Shown: piece by piece, positions 11,251 to 22,219 of the stretch
How the letters are laid out: every line of letters begins with the position of its first letter
How positions within the stretch are numbered: the first letter of the stretch is position 1
DNA from: Didymella arachidicola
Taxonomy: Eukaryota > Ascomycota > Dothideomycetes > Pleosporales > Didymellaceae
Assembly (NCBI GenBank): GCA_016630955.3
Contig: CM049995.1
Location: 682,001-746,000 of the forward strand
Direction of reading: 5' to 3'
DNA length: 64,000 bases
The notes under the pieces: model-generated
Told to the model about the DNA's origin: nothing
Database searches by the model: none
The model's input: only the letters and a program-made list of their open reading frames with translations
Made by a program: the position numbers and the translations under genes

Positions 11251-12201
11251 ATGGTCAACAACGACCGTAACGGAAAGCGGCTGCCACCCACTTTGCAGCA
11301 ATCGGTGATGGAGCATATTGCTGCTTCTCAGAATAATACTCACATTGCTAACGCTTCTGGCGTGCATCGCGAGACTGTAGCGAAGTTGCGATTGAGCTTG
11401 GAGTACTGGGGTCAGTGCTATCCTCCACCCACCGTCAGGCTCGGCCGCCCGCCTCTACTCCGGCAAGCTCAGCTGGAAGGACTCGTGGAGTACCTCGCTG
11501 ATCGAACCAGCGCTTATCTTGAATAGACGCAACAGTTTCTGTATGAGGAGTTCGATGTAGAGTGCCATATATCCACTGTGTGGCGAGCTTTGGAGAAGCT
11601 CAACTACTCAAGAAACCTGGCCACAAAGCGTGCGAGGGAGCAAAGTGAGCCTCTCCGTCGGGTGTACAGAACTCGTATGGCAGAATATAAAGCAGAACAG
11701 ATCATCGCTATCGATGAGAGTGCTTGCAATGAGCGTACTGGCGATCGCAAGTATGGCTGGAGTCGTGTTAATACTCCAGTCGAGCTCTCGTACAGCATGA
11801 GACGGAGTGAGCGATGGTCAATTCTGCCAGCGATGACTTGCAACGGGTGTCTCAGCTACACTATTTTTCAAGGTGCGATTACCTCCGAGCTCATAGAGGA
11901 CTTCATGGCAACCTCTGTTCTGCCATACACTACGCCAGGTCACTCAGTAATCGTACTTGACAACGCGTCAATTCATCGATCGCCTCGGCTTCGTGAGCTT
12001 TGTGCTATGTACGAGGTGCAGCTGGAGTATTTGCCGCCATACTCACCCGACTACAACCCCATCAAGAAGAGCTTTAAGCAGCTAAAAAGTTGGATTAAAA
12101 GGCACTCCGCTAAGCAAGACATTTTTGACAGCTTTTACTACTTCCTAGAATACGCAATAGAGCGTACAATAAAGGAGGTGGACTGCAGAAGCTGGTTCTA
12201 G
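11251..12201 (+). pseudogene. Tc1/mariner (DDE_3) transposase, inactive
   Basis: Frame from ATG 11251 to the stop at 12199-12201, about 316 codons, broken by an in-frame TAG at 11524-11526 between 'DRTSAYLE' and 'TQQFLYEEFDV'. An N-terminal helix-turn-helix region (NNTHIANASGVHRETVAKLR, about residues 30-50) and 'GRPPLL' precede a DDE_3 catalytic domain. D155 (IAIDES) and D237 (VIVLDNASIH) are present, but the third acidic residue of the DD34E triad is lysine at residue 272: NPI-K-KSF instead of NPIE. GAG to AAG at that codon (12064-12066) is a G-to-A change. With both a nonsense codon and a lost catalytic residue the enzyme cannot be active. It lies opposite in strand to the host gene. Confidence 0.85.
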
Positions 12202-14257
12202 ATGTGTGGTTATCGACCGGAGGGGTGGGTTAACGCGCACGGGAATCCTAAGACTGACAACGTCGACACCTTTTTGTAACAAAGTATTGCGCAACACCAC
12301 AACGCGATTTATTAATTCTGAAAATTTAACTAGAAATTTCCTGTATATAGATCAGTACTCTGACAAGCTCTCATAATATAATACTGTGTTGCTGTAGACT
12401 GGTGTTGACGTTGTGATATAATCGGTGGCGAATATCGCGACTCACCTCGTCCGCCGTCACCACGTCACGTCGCTCAACGGTGACCTCTGGTTTGCTTGCT
12501 CTCGCTGCTGCCGCCTCGCAGTAGCTATCTTCTCAAAGTCGTCACCGCTGAGTCCATTGTAAGTCTTTCTCCATCGGAGAGCGTGTCGCCGAAGCTGGAG
12601 AAGTACGCCAGGTTTTAAGCCGAACTGCTCAACCCACAACTCCATCATTACCCCATTCTCGCTGCTTTTGTCCATCAACATATTAATATCAATGTAACCG
12701 TCTCTGACGACCTTCTCCTCAACCTCGTTAATAAGTTCTCGTGCCCCAGAAACATCCCACTTCTCTCTAAAGTAAGCAAAGAAGTTGTCAGTATGAGCCA
12801 GAATTTCCGCCCAAAATTCATACTCAAATGGTTGCCAACCAGCCAGAGTAGCAGCTGCCAAGCCACTATTAAGCTGCAATAATTGAGCCATCAACACAGA
12901 TTTCTGCAGCTCCCGCACCTCCTCCAGTACTCCATCGCCCGTACTTTGCTGCTGCCGCTTCCTTACTTTATCAACCTCGCTCCGCTTGCGAGCTCTCATT
13001 ATCGCCGATTTGACGCGATCGTTTGGGTATTATACAGTACACTGTCGCTGTTCAAAAGCTTTTGCCCACATTGCAATAATATTAGGGTTAACGGGATAGT
13101 GCTGCTCGTCAGGTAAGCCAGTACGCGGCCGCCAGCAACACTACAACCAGTTAACGCACTTTTTCTTCTCCAACGCCAGGTGTCCTTTATAGCGAGCATA
13201 GCGCCAGCTCCCATCAACTGCGCAGCAACTACACCCTCTAAGCCCTCTTCTTGTATAGCCGTGGCGGTCCGAGCGCGCGGTTGGGATAAGCGTTAAGGCG
13301 GCTGAAATGCCAGCTGTGATGCGGGTACAGGCTCGCCGACAAGGTACAGGTTGAAGTCGATAGTAAGCTTCTCGCTGGTGTCAAGGTCTATCGACTTTGC
13401 TAAGTCTTTCAGGTCGTAGATGTCTTGTACGCTGCCTCAGCGTAGTCGCTTTTAAGTTCTATCGCGCCTGTTAGCACCTCTGCCGTACCACAATTCTGCG
13501 ACAAGACTCGCCACCTCGACGTTGAGGCGGCAACCTGTTTGGGTCTCGATAACCTCGTCAACCCACAGCCAAAGGCCAGTCGCGGTAAGGTTGTTCGACA
13601 TTGTAATCAGGACGAGCGTCCGCTGCTAAATGTATAGGATTCTCCTCAATGTCGCCAAAGGTCGCGCGATAGCGTAGAGTCGCAACAGTCTCATGCTCAG
13701 GCTCAGAGAAAGCAGCGGCAGACCCCTCCCCAGCTACATCGTCGACCTCAGCAAGAGCTTCTGCATCATTTTCTACCTCCTCTGGATTGGGATCTCCTTC
13801 ATCGCCGCCTCCGGCATCATCGTCATCATCCTCAGCGCCGCTTACCTCGGTGTCCTCGCGCACAAACAATGAACCCTCCGCCTCTGTAGCTTGGCTCGCA
13901 AGTAGTCTCAATAAAGGTTGACAAGCTGTTGACGGCGGAGTGAATGGGTTAACTCCTCACTTAAATAGTGTTCTTGAAATGCGTTAACGTTTACTGTAGG
14001 CGGGTGTTGCAGGTGCATCCTGTGTCGATTCAGCTACCGGCTTATCGATTTTCCGCCGATTTGACCCCTTCGGAGGCATCACAACACCACCAAAAGTCGA
14101 TATACCGATAAAGCTTAGCTTTAAACTATCCAGGAGGCACAGCAGGTTGCTTTGTCGTTGTTGTGCGCCAAAATCCGCGTATAACGAGACATCAACATCC
14201 TCCGCATCCTCCGCGACGCTAATTCACGTGGTGTGATGTTATTTTGAAAATCACCCA
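12202..14257. other. Unassigned part of the insertion with coding-like remnants
   Basis: Two minus-strand ORFs look protein-like but are not recognised. One is 12457-12999 (180 aa, helical, with 'FEYEFWAEILAHTDNFFAYF' and 'LMDKSSENGVMMELWVEQFG'). The other is 13558-13911 (117 aa, very acidic, with a run of five Asp and 'DIEENPIHLAADARPDYNVE'). Between them, broken frames continue with 'VIETQTGCRLNVEVASLVAE' and 'SIDLDTSEKLTIDFNLYLVG', interrupted by stops. These pieces could be one former gene of about 450-500 codons read from 13911 towards 12457. Several GTTAAC hexamers occur (near 12229, 13085, 13147, 13947 and 13981). No match to a known transposase could be made by eye. Confidence 0.4.
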
Positions 14258-17200
14258 TACCGTCTTAGGTCTCGGTTATCAAACCAAATCTTGAATTGAA
14301 GTCTGATAGGTCCAGACAGGCACGACACAGAGATAAAGTCCGTGATATCTGTGCTGTGCGGCATGACAGGAGACGAACACGGCCACTGAGCTTCCAACGC
14401 CACCATCAACTTTTCTGCGGCCTTGCTTTGAGCGGTGTTGAAAAACCGTGATGTTCTTTCCTTGTGCTGAGCATCAGTTTCTGTGCTGAGTTTAGAACAA
14501 GAGAAATCGGGAACAGTGCTGATATCTTTCTTCTCTGACTTAATCATCGAACGAATGGTGTTGGAACAGAAAGTGGCTCCTCGTTTCATAAGGAACTCGT
14601 CCACCGCGGGAGGCAGCTGGGAAGTGATGTCCGGTTGTTTGAACAGTGTACCCAAAGCCAATATGGCATCAATTTCAATTGACTTCTGAAATGCCATTGT
14701 CGATAGCCAGGTCATGATATCAAAGGTATTGAACTTTGCAGCAGGTTCAGCGAAGAGCTTGTGCAGCTTGCACCACTTGTTCTGCAGAATCTCAGAGAAC
14801 GAATCCAGCCACTGAGAGTCGTAGCGAAGTTCAGAAGGCTCCAAAGCCGCAGCGGGGCCCTTGACAGTGGCGTGACCGAAATATGAGCTCACAAGCGAGT
14901 CGTTTAGAGAACGTATCGGAGAGGGAAGGGTCGAATCGTCTCGAGCAATCATGGTAGCAGCAACGAAGACGCGTTGTCCGCCCTCAGACTCTGTGACCAG
15001 ATCCCGTGCAGTGTAGACTGTATCACGTTCTGACGTGAAGGCTCTTCCTCCAGAGTCTGCTACTCGGACGTATGCTGATCTGCTGGCGTCACAATCTTGA
15101 AGGAAGATTTTAGTTTCTAGTGATTACAAGTTAGTGACAAGATCATTTGGATAAAGGAGTATAGGAGGAACTCTACCTGATGACAGCCACTCCAGCTGCT
15201 CCTTGCTTGGTTCTGCGAAGGGAAGCATTCTGGTACCATACCTTCAACTTCCGAGCTTCTTCAAATAAATCTTTGACTCGAGTGCTGAAAAGACCATGTT
15301 GGAACATGGAAGGAAGGTTGTGATCCCAAGAGATCATCTGCATCTCTCTCAGATAATGTGGGTAGAAGTGCCTGGTTGGCGACAGCTTAGCGATCATGAA
15401 AAGCGTTTCGATGTTGGCTAATGTGAATGGTGCGAAAGAAATAACAGCTTTTGGATCCAGAAGTTCGAGTGCTCGGTCTGTGCCGGTCTGACCAGTGAAA
15501 GAGTCTAGCATATTGGAAGATGTGAGCGCATACAGATATGCGAGCAGCAACTTGCACTGCAGATTGCCCGTATCGACCAAGAGGCGCTTTATTTCGTACG
15601 TGTGTACTTTCTTTGAAGTGCCTTTGCGTATAGTAACTGAAACATGTCCATACTTGCTGCATCTTTTGTGTTCCACTGTACCTTCTGGTATAAGAAGAAG
15701 ACGCTCATGGGCTCGATGTTCGTTGCAGAGCACCATTTTGCTCGTCAACCCGATCAGTGTACCGATACCCTGATCGGAATCCAGAACTAGGCCGCGGTAT
15801 TGGCGTGAATAGATTTTAGTATCGCCTACGGATGTGAAGAAGTCCAGATCAAGCCGAGGAAGCCGTATCTCGATACGCTGGGCAGCTTGGTCGAAAATGT
15901 TGTGGATGTGCGTGACATCTTCGAGAGGCTGGAAAATAGTTGCCATAGCACGAGCACTCTTGCTCGTCATGTTCAGCAGTGCATCCTTACCTTGAAGTAG
16001 TTGCCAACAAGAACCCACTCGATGAAGGCGCCACTGCGTACGTGTCGTGGAGAATAACCAGGGTTGATCTTTGGGTTGCAAAATGACCGTACTGTCACCT
16101 TGATCGTACCAAAAGTAATAATTGGAGATGAATAACTCTGGGAGACAGCCCGAGAACACTGTAGATGAAAGGATATCGTACCTGCTATGCGTCAGAGCGA
16201 GAAAGATGGAAAGCTTGTTCTGAGGATAAACGCACTTTGAAGTGCCTTTAAGGGCCACAATGGACATCTCTAGTCCGTTCATACAAAATGCAACTGGTGC
16301 TCTTGATAACTATACTTCGAGGAGAAGCACATGCCGGCTTCTTCTGACGGTCCGACCTCCAAGTTACAGCCTCCAAACAGCGGCTTGTAAAGAGCATGAG
16401 CCATGTATGCAGAAGGTAGTCGCGACAACGGTAGTCCATTAAGAAGCAGTTCTGCTGTCAGCAAATTGAAGTGAACCGGCAGGGAGCCGGATGTGGTGCG
16501 AACCCATTGTTCATGGGGCTGGGCCAGTGCTGTCCATGCTGCGACTGATCTTGCTCGAAACGCTGACCAGCTATCAAGGACGACGTTGTTGAGCTCTGTG
16601 CCATCGATCGAGATGATTTGGCGCAATTTTCGTGAAAGTCGATGCAATAGCGCCTTCCAAGATGATGACAAGGAAGTGAAGAGATGCTCGGTCTTTGAGA
16701 TCACGTTTCGATTCTCCTGGATAGTGACGGAGCACTGCAGTAACATCGAAATCGCTTGCGGAGGCTGGAGAATATCGTGTAGATACTTTCCCTCAACATC
16801 AAAGGTGGTCGTGCTTTATAGAGAAATTTCTGTAGCTCTGGAGCACAGCTCGGTACGCTCTGCATCATCAGCAGAGCATCCTGCCCTCTGTTTAAGTGCA
16901 GACAACCAGCTCTGACAAGTTCGGCGAACGGAGCTCAAGAAGTCCAAGCAGCATTGGACGATTTCTGCAGAAGTCGTTAGAGAGGACACGACAGGCAATC
17001 TGGACAAATGTTGCGGAAGCTCTCCATGACTCCCAGTTATCTGATACACGTTTAAAAGCAGTGTTCAGCTGTGACAGCAGAGACCTGCAAAATGAGGTAT
17101 CTGAGGATGGCATGACTTGTACGTTCGATAAGGTCATTCGCTGAAGGTCCCGTTTGGCTCAATAACTGTAACATCAGGCAGTGTATTTTAACCTTTGCAA

Positions 17201-19769
17201 AGTCTAGGCTTGGCATGACAAGCTGCAGTAGAACGTTGGAGTACAGCAAATTGTGACCTGATATCAGCGTGCCGAAAGCTTTGAACTCATCGAGTGAGAA
17301 ATTGAGTGGGCAATTCGATAGGTTCGCAATTACATTGTTCGGTGGCGAACCATCTGGCGCCGACGGAGGTTTGTAGAGGTAGGGTTCGAGTTGCTTGGAT
17401 GGTACTGGCAGCGTGTACGTACACATCTGTGCCACTTCTTCGGTGGAATTGAGCACTTCAGTGAAAGCATCTCGGATTCGGTCATAATATCGGTATTTTA
17501 GACCGTTCTGCGGGCAGAGGTCTTGTTCGCTAAGTGTTGACATGTGTTCCTTGAAGTTGAAGTGCGTACCGCGGTGGGGCTTGACTTCTGACAGGGGGAT
17601 AATTCGCTGTCTCGAATACTGTTCTGGTAGTGACTTCGACAAACCTTGGTGTCCTTTGAGTGTGTACTTGATCGAAGGATGATAGTTGATTTCGCCTCGG
17701 GAGCCCAGAACATCCTGAGCAACATATGCGGAAGCGTCTCTCCAAGCGGCGAACGCTTCTGGAACAAACGTCTCGAAGACAGTTGCTTTGGCAACGGCGG
17801 GGTCCGATGAGAGTGGCCATTCAAATACAGCCACACAGAGCGAATCTGCCGTACTCATGGTCTTGCATCGCTCGCAACGATGTGACTTATGTCGAAATTT
17901 ACTTCGATACCATACCTCGTTGCATGCCATAGCTCCGTACTGCCTTACAATGCTCTGGGATCTCAATTTCAGCTGCGTGAATTCCTCTAACTTCTTCTCA
18001 CGGTCTGTAGCAGCTTCCTGCTCGATCTGTAGCTTGGCAGCTTGCAAAATTGGCGATTGCTCAAAATACTGGACAGCGAATGATGATTCATGGCCAAAGC
18101 TCTGATCTGCAGGGGGCCCATCTTCCATTACGTCCTCGATGCGTCTGGCCAGGTAAGATTCAACGTCTGCAAGTCGTATCATTTGACTCTTGAAAGGCAG
18201 CAAGAGACATTGTGCGGACTCCAGGTCGATTCCGGGGCCATAGTTGCAAAGTATGGGGAAGTTGCGGCAGGCAGACTTGTCGCAGGCAACCCACAGCTCA
18301 AGAAGCGTGAGATACATAACAGACATGCGAGCTGGAGCCCTTTTGTATGCGACCTTGGCGATAGAGTGATAGGATTTGACCAAGTTGAGAAGTGCTCCAC
18401 ATGTGACTGAGTCCTGACCGTGAGTCTCGATCCAGGACTGGAGGTGATCTTCAACCCACTTTTCGACAGCTAATAGGCAGAAGAAATTATCATCGGAAGA
18501 AGCCTTAGAAGCTTGTGGTAAATCTTTGGCCGGGAACTCCTTGTAAGTGGAAGTAGGCTTGAAGCTGCCGTTGGGTGAGACTGGTTGTCTGCTAGCTATA
18601 TCGGATAGGTGTTTGTCCAATGAAAGCAGATTCAGGTCAATATCGTTCTCTGGCCGAAGTGAGCCAAGCTTTGCCAGCAGGATACCTGCGCTGTGGTCTT
18701 GAGTAATAGAATGCCACAATGAGCTCATCTTGTTGTGTGTGTTGTCGGACGCATCCAGGATAGGATTTGCCCACGTGAGCTGGAGGCTTTCAACTTGATC
18801 CATAGATTCAATCTTTTTATACCGCCAAAGGAGCTTAGATCTTGCAGCGTGCACTAGATCGCTGTCCATATGGTCAAGGTGAGGTGTTGCTAGGTTGACG
18901 ATACGAGTGACGAGAAGGACCATGAAGACCTTGTAGAGACTGTCGGGTGATTTGAATTTGCTGCAAATTCGAGTGAAGTGCAGTTGTAGAGTAACCCGAA
19001 TGAGTAACCACAAGGGTAACCTGTGCCATGGGAGCTGTTTGTCTTTCCACATGACTTCTTCTCGAGTGTTCTTGGTAATTCGAGTTGACTGATAGGTTCG
19101 GCCAACAGCGGTGACAATGTTCATGAGATAATCCGTCACCAAGTCAGGATTTGTCGTATCCCTGGTCTCATCATGAAAGCTACCGGCTTTGCGAGTCTGA
19201 CACTGAAAGCCTGGTGCAGCTTGCCTTGACATCTTGGAGATGGTTCGCGACAGTGATTGGAGCAGGTCATTTCCCTCAAAAGGAATACTGGTGGCGAGAC
19301 CTGGGAATGTTCGTTTCAGTCGACCAGGTTGCATCGATGCCTCATTGAGAGGTGCCAGCTCGAAAAACTCGAAGATGACTTCGTCAGCTGCCCGCGAGAT
19401 CAGAACGCCGGCGTTCTGAGCCCTGACCTCTAGCGGTAGAATGCAGCCCTGCTTCGCTTGTGTGAGTTCGCTAAGGAGATCTTGCAGCTGTACCTCGCTG
19501 ATGTTGCCCTCGCAATCTCGGCTCCGCATGCTCATGTCGATGGCGGCGATGGCAAAATTAACGTCACCCAGGTGCTCGTCTCTGACCGCATCTTTGAGGT
19601 CGTTGAGAGCTTGCAATGACGTCTTGAGAAGAAGCTGTTCGTGGGATACGTTATAGTCGTTCGCTTGTGGTAGCTCGCGGGGCAGCATAACGTGATGCAT
19701 GAGGTAGATGATTGCTTCAACCGTTGGCGGAGCGTCCCGTTCTTCGGGTGGCGCCGTGGAGAAGTCCAT

Positions 19770-21269
19770 CTGTCGAACTCTGGAGGAGTCCGAGTGAATA
19801 GGCCAGTTTCATCGTACCAGCGGAGTGATAATGGATATTCACTATGTGATGAGGCAGTATACTTATCGCTATGTATTATTGATATCGGCTCGACTGAACC
19901 ATACTGGTGTAGAGGTAGATATGAATCGGAAAGGGAAATAGAGAGGGGCAGTGTGTAGAACAAAGCTTAAAAGTGAGGTTGGAGCCAAGATATAGCAGCA
20001 ACTACACCTTCTCGCGGGTGAGAGAGAAATCTGAGGCGAATAGCAGCATCTCCATAAGGAATGCCATCCCCCATTCCTCACCTTGCAGCCGGACGCTGCG
20101 GGGTCGGCGCAGAGCTTACAGCTCAGCATCGCAACATTGAACTAAAAGACTTGGTGACTGGTGATGGTGGTGCCACCTGGCGGGCTGTGATAGAGACCGC
20201 CACAAGGCTATAAGTGCACAGTATTTCTACTGTGCAGTGCCATAAAGACATAGAGTACGTATCAGTGTGTCTGCGTAAGGATACAGCGTTGTCCTGCGTT
20301 TACAGCGTTTACAGTGTTTTAAAATGTCAGACGAATCAGCAACGGCGTCTATCGACCTCTGTATCTTGTTGTCTTCGCAGATAGGTTGGACAGAGAGCGG
20401 CCATTGCAGCACAGAGAAGTATGGAATCCCCTTACTCTTTCCTGCTTCGCAATGGAAACAATCTCGCGCAAACATGATGTTCACACCTCCCGTCAACAAA
20501 TGATATTGAGAAAGAGCATGACTGCGAACCGCCGTGAAGGCGAACAGCAATACAATTCCTACAACAATCATCAGCACCTATCTTTGACCTCCCATCAAGT
20601 ATCTTCTATGCACTCAACCTACGAAGAATCCCGTTTCTTTTCAGGAATCACGTTCGGCGCCCGTGCACACGGAGGTGATTCCTCAAAAGAAACGAGATTC
20701 TTCGTACAACCTACAACGTTGACTTTCTTTGATGCACAACATTGCGTTGACATCCACCGCAGCCATTCGTGCCGTAGCGCCACATGCGGCAGCTCTAGCG
20801 CTGATAGGCCGCATGGCACTGTTGCGACACTACTGCGCAATGACGACACCAAACCAGCAACCGCGCGCCACTGGAAATATCGTACGTGTCTGGACTGCCC
20901 CAGTGGGTGTGTAGGTTACCGAGTAGGCCAGGTGTTCGTACTGATGACAGAGAGATCGGTGCTTCCTTTGCGACTATCCGCGAAAACAATGCGGGCTGCG
21001 GTACCATATATGGGAGAGATTGGTGTTGCTGAGTGTGCATAATCAGAACGGTCTCGAGGTGAGCTTTTGAGGATTAGAATTCATAATTAGATGTTGTCGT
21101 TATCATACTGCCCTCGGTCAGTTGCATGTAGCGATTGTAATGCAGCCAATGCCGTGCCCAATATTGTGCGGCATGCTGCCAGACTAACTCCTCAACGCCG
21201 TGTTACCCAGTCCTTTCCAATGTCCTGATGCTCTATTCCCCGTATCATTCAAACGCCCCGCATTCAAAT
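19770..21269. other. Intergenic between the giant pseudogene and the small orphan gene
   Basis: About 1.5 kb. It holds the presumed promoter of the giant gene (downstream of about 20,000 on the minus strand) and a strong inverted repeat described separately. ORFs on either strand show no family features. Confidence 0.5.
20621..20705. repeat. Inverted repeat with 31-nt arms (hairpin)
   Basis: Left arm 20621-20651 and right arm 20675-20705 are reverse complements at 29 of 31 positions, separated by 23 nt. Both arms begin (outer side) with ACGAAGAATC and end (inner side) with AGGAATCAC. The pairing stops sharply at both outer ends. No flanking TA or other clear target duplication was seen. It lies in an intergenic region and does not overlap any supported gene. 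Confidence 0.85.
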
Positions 21270-22219
21270 CTACCGTGTCTCGACGGGGACGTCGATTGAC
21301 GACCGTCCCATAGGCTTCAACTCCTCGCCCTTTCCACTCTCGGCGCGCTTTCGCCCGGTTAGCGAGAAATGGTGGCCAGATGATGGTCGCTCCTCTGTTT
21401 TGTTGTCCGCGTTGCTACTGTCGCCGAAACGTGAGAAGATTCCACGCTTCTTGGGTGCTGGCTTTGGCTCATCGTTCAACCCAACCTCCTCAAACCCCTC
21501 CTCTGGCACCCGGTCTGTGCTTTCGCTCGGACGTCCTTGCTGCATAGAAGATCGAGGCGTGGCTCGAGAACGACGCACATCGAGAGAGCGACGGGTGTCA
21601 ATCGATCGTCGCGCGTCGAGAGAGGCTTTTGGGTATGTTTCGGCAGTTATATCTGTGATAGGCGAGCGAGCGGAGATGTCCTATGCGTGTAAGCGGGGTA
21701 TTCAAGATAATGTTGATGTGTTGCCCACGTACGAACGATCGCCTGTACGAGTCGAAGCTCTCGCGCGAGATGTTGAATGGCTCCGTCTCAGCCAGCAGGC
21801 TTCGGTGGTTTGAAGAGGTAGTGGAGACATTAGATTTGGAATGCCAGAAGGTGGGCTTCTCCTGCTGAGGAGACGGCTGGCGCAGGCATTAACATTGGAT
21901 TGAAAAGAAGAGTTTGCCATAGTCGCATTGTAATCGCAACTGTTTGGACCGAAAGGGCGCATCTTACAGGCAGGTACACTCCGCTGTCGTTGATTTCTAA
22001 AATAACAGTAAGCACCTGTCCAGATATAGCGTATCTGACGAGCGCCGCTTGCGGATATTCGCGGATTATCTTACCACTCAATTTATACTCGGTCGTATCC
22101 TTGATCTCCAGCGGCTTTGCACCTGAGACTGCTGCGTTATTGAATCCATTGTCAGAGGCATTTGGCACTTCGGCGGCTTCGGCGCCAGGCGCACGACGAA
22201 AGGGGTTGCGGATAGGCAT
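21270..22219 (-). CDS. Conserved fungal protein of unknown function, four exons
   Basis: Exons 22075-22219, 21968-21996, 21733-21876 and 21270-21680; introns of 78, 91 and 52 bp with canonical ends. Spliced length 242 aa; every junction keeps frame and the second exon is only 29 nt. The join gives 'EYKLSEINDSGVYLPPSP' and 'EKPTFWHSKSN', then 'SSNHRSLLAETEPFNISRES' and a basic, Ser/Arg-rich stretch of short repeats (LDARRSIDTRRSLDVRRS, about residues 120-145). The C-terminal block is 'EEGFEEVGLNDEPKPAPKKR', then GIFSRFGD. I recognise this combination as a conserved uncharacterised protein of filamentous ascomycetes. It has no signal peptide or membrane segment and is probably largely disordered. 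Function unknown. Confidence 0.8.

Larger units (their letters stand above)
11216..14257. mobile_element. 3.04-kb TA-flanked insertion in the giant gene
   Basis: The host reading frame stops making sense after 'FKIWFDNRDLRRY' (to about 14258) and resumes at 'QQAQRLNDLSSK' (from about 11211). The intervening DNA is bordered by TA at 11214-11215 and 14258-14259, the target-site duplication of Tc1/mariner elements. It carries a degenerate Tc1/mariner transposase beginning 36 bp inside the left border, plus about 2 kb of other sequence. The two ends share only a weak TG-S-GT-R-A start, so clean terminal inverted repeats are not visible. It may be a decayed element, two nested elements, or an element that captured DNA. 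Around 250 host residues expected from the family seem missing at this point (inference from memory of the family). Confidence 0.6.
7619..19769 (-). pseudogene. Giant DUF6606/DUF3638/DUF3645 protein gene, disrupted
   Basis: One gene of about 3,000 codons read right to left, a fungal family of unknown biochemical role. N-terminal DUF6606-like start (YLMHHVMLPRELPQANDYN, from 19769). DUF3638 has a P-loop-like 'QLVMGGGKSSTIVPIVAARLA' near 10,950 and then 'IVDESDENFSPRFELVYIMG'. DUF3645-like 'GSKRWRVNYGLD' and 'SEFSHPDVVII' follow, and the C-terminus has 'SVPFLRCLML'-type sequence to 7619. Well-formed introns lie at 15117-15176, 10880-10930, 9052-9100 and 8573-8614. Lesions seen by following conserved motifs: frameshifts near 17100, 16975, 16281, 15237, 10728 and 9595; TAA at 16816-16818 (EISL*STTTFDVEG); TAG at 8711-8713 (QFAD*DETNENIAK); and a TA-flanked insertion at 11216-14257. 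The domain sequence is otherwise well preserved, so loss looks recent. Assembly errors could explain some shifts, not the stops or the insertion. Confidence 0.85.

Noticed and set aside
17097..17110. Intron as an explanation for the first frame change in the giant gene
   Set aside because: The only GT...TTTTGCAG pair nearby would give a 38-bp intron that removes conserved residues (RTSHAIL...FCRSLLSQL); a frameshift fits better.
20386..21042. 218-codon plus-strand ORF
   Set aside because: Runs through both arms of the hairpin, no coding features, and is not the frame of any conserved protein.
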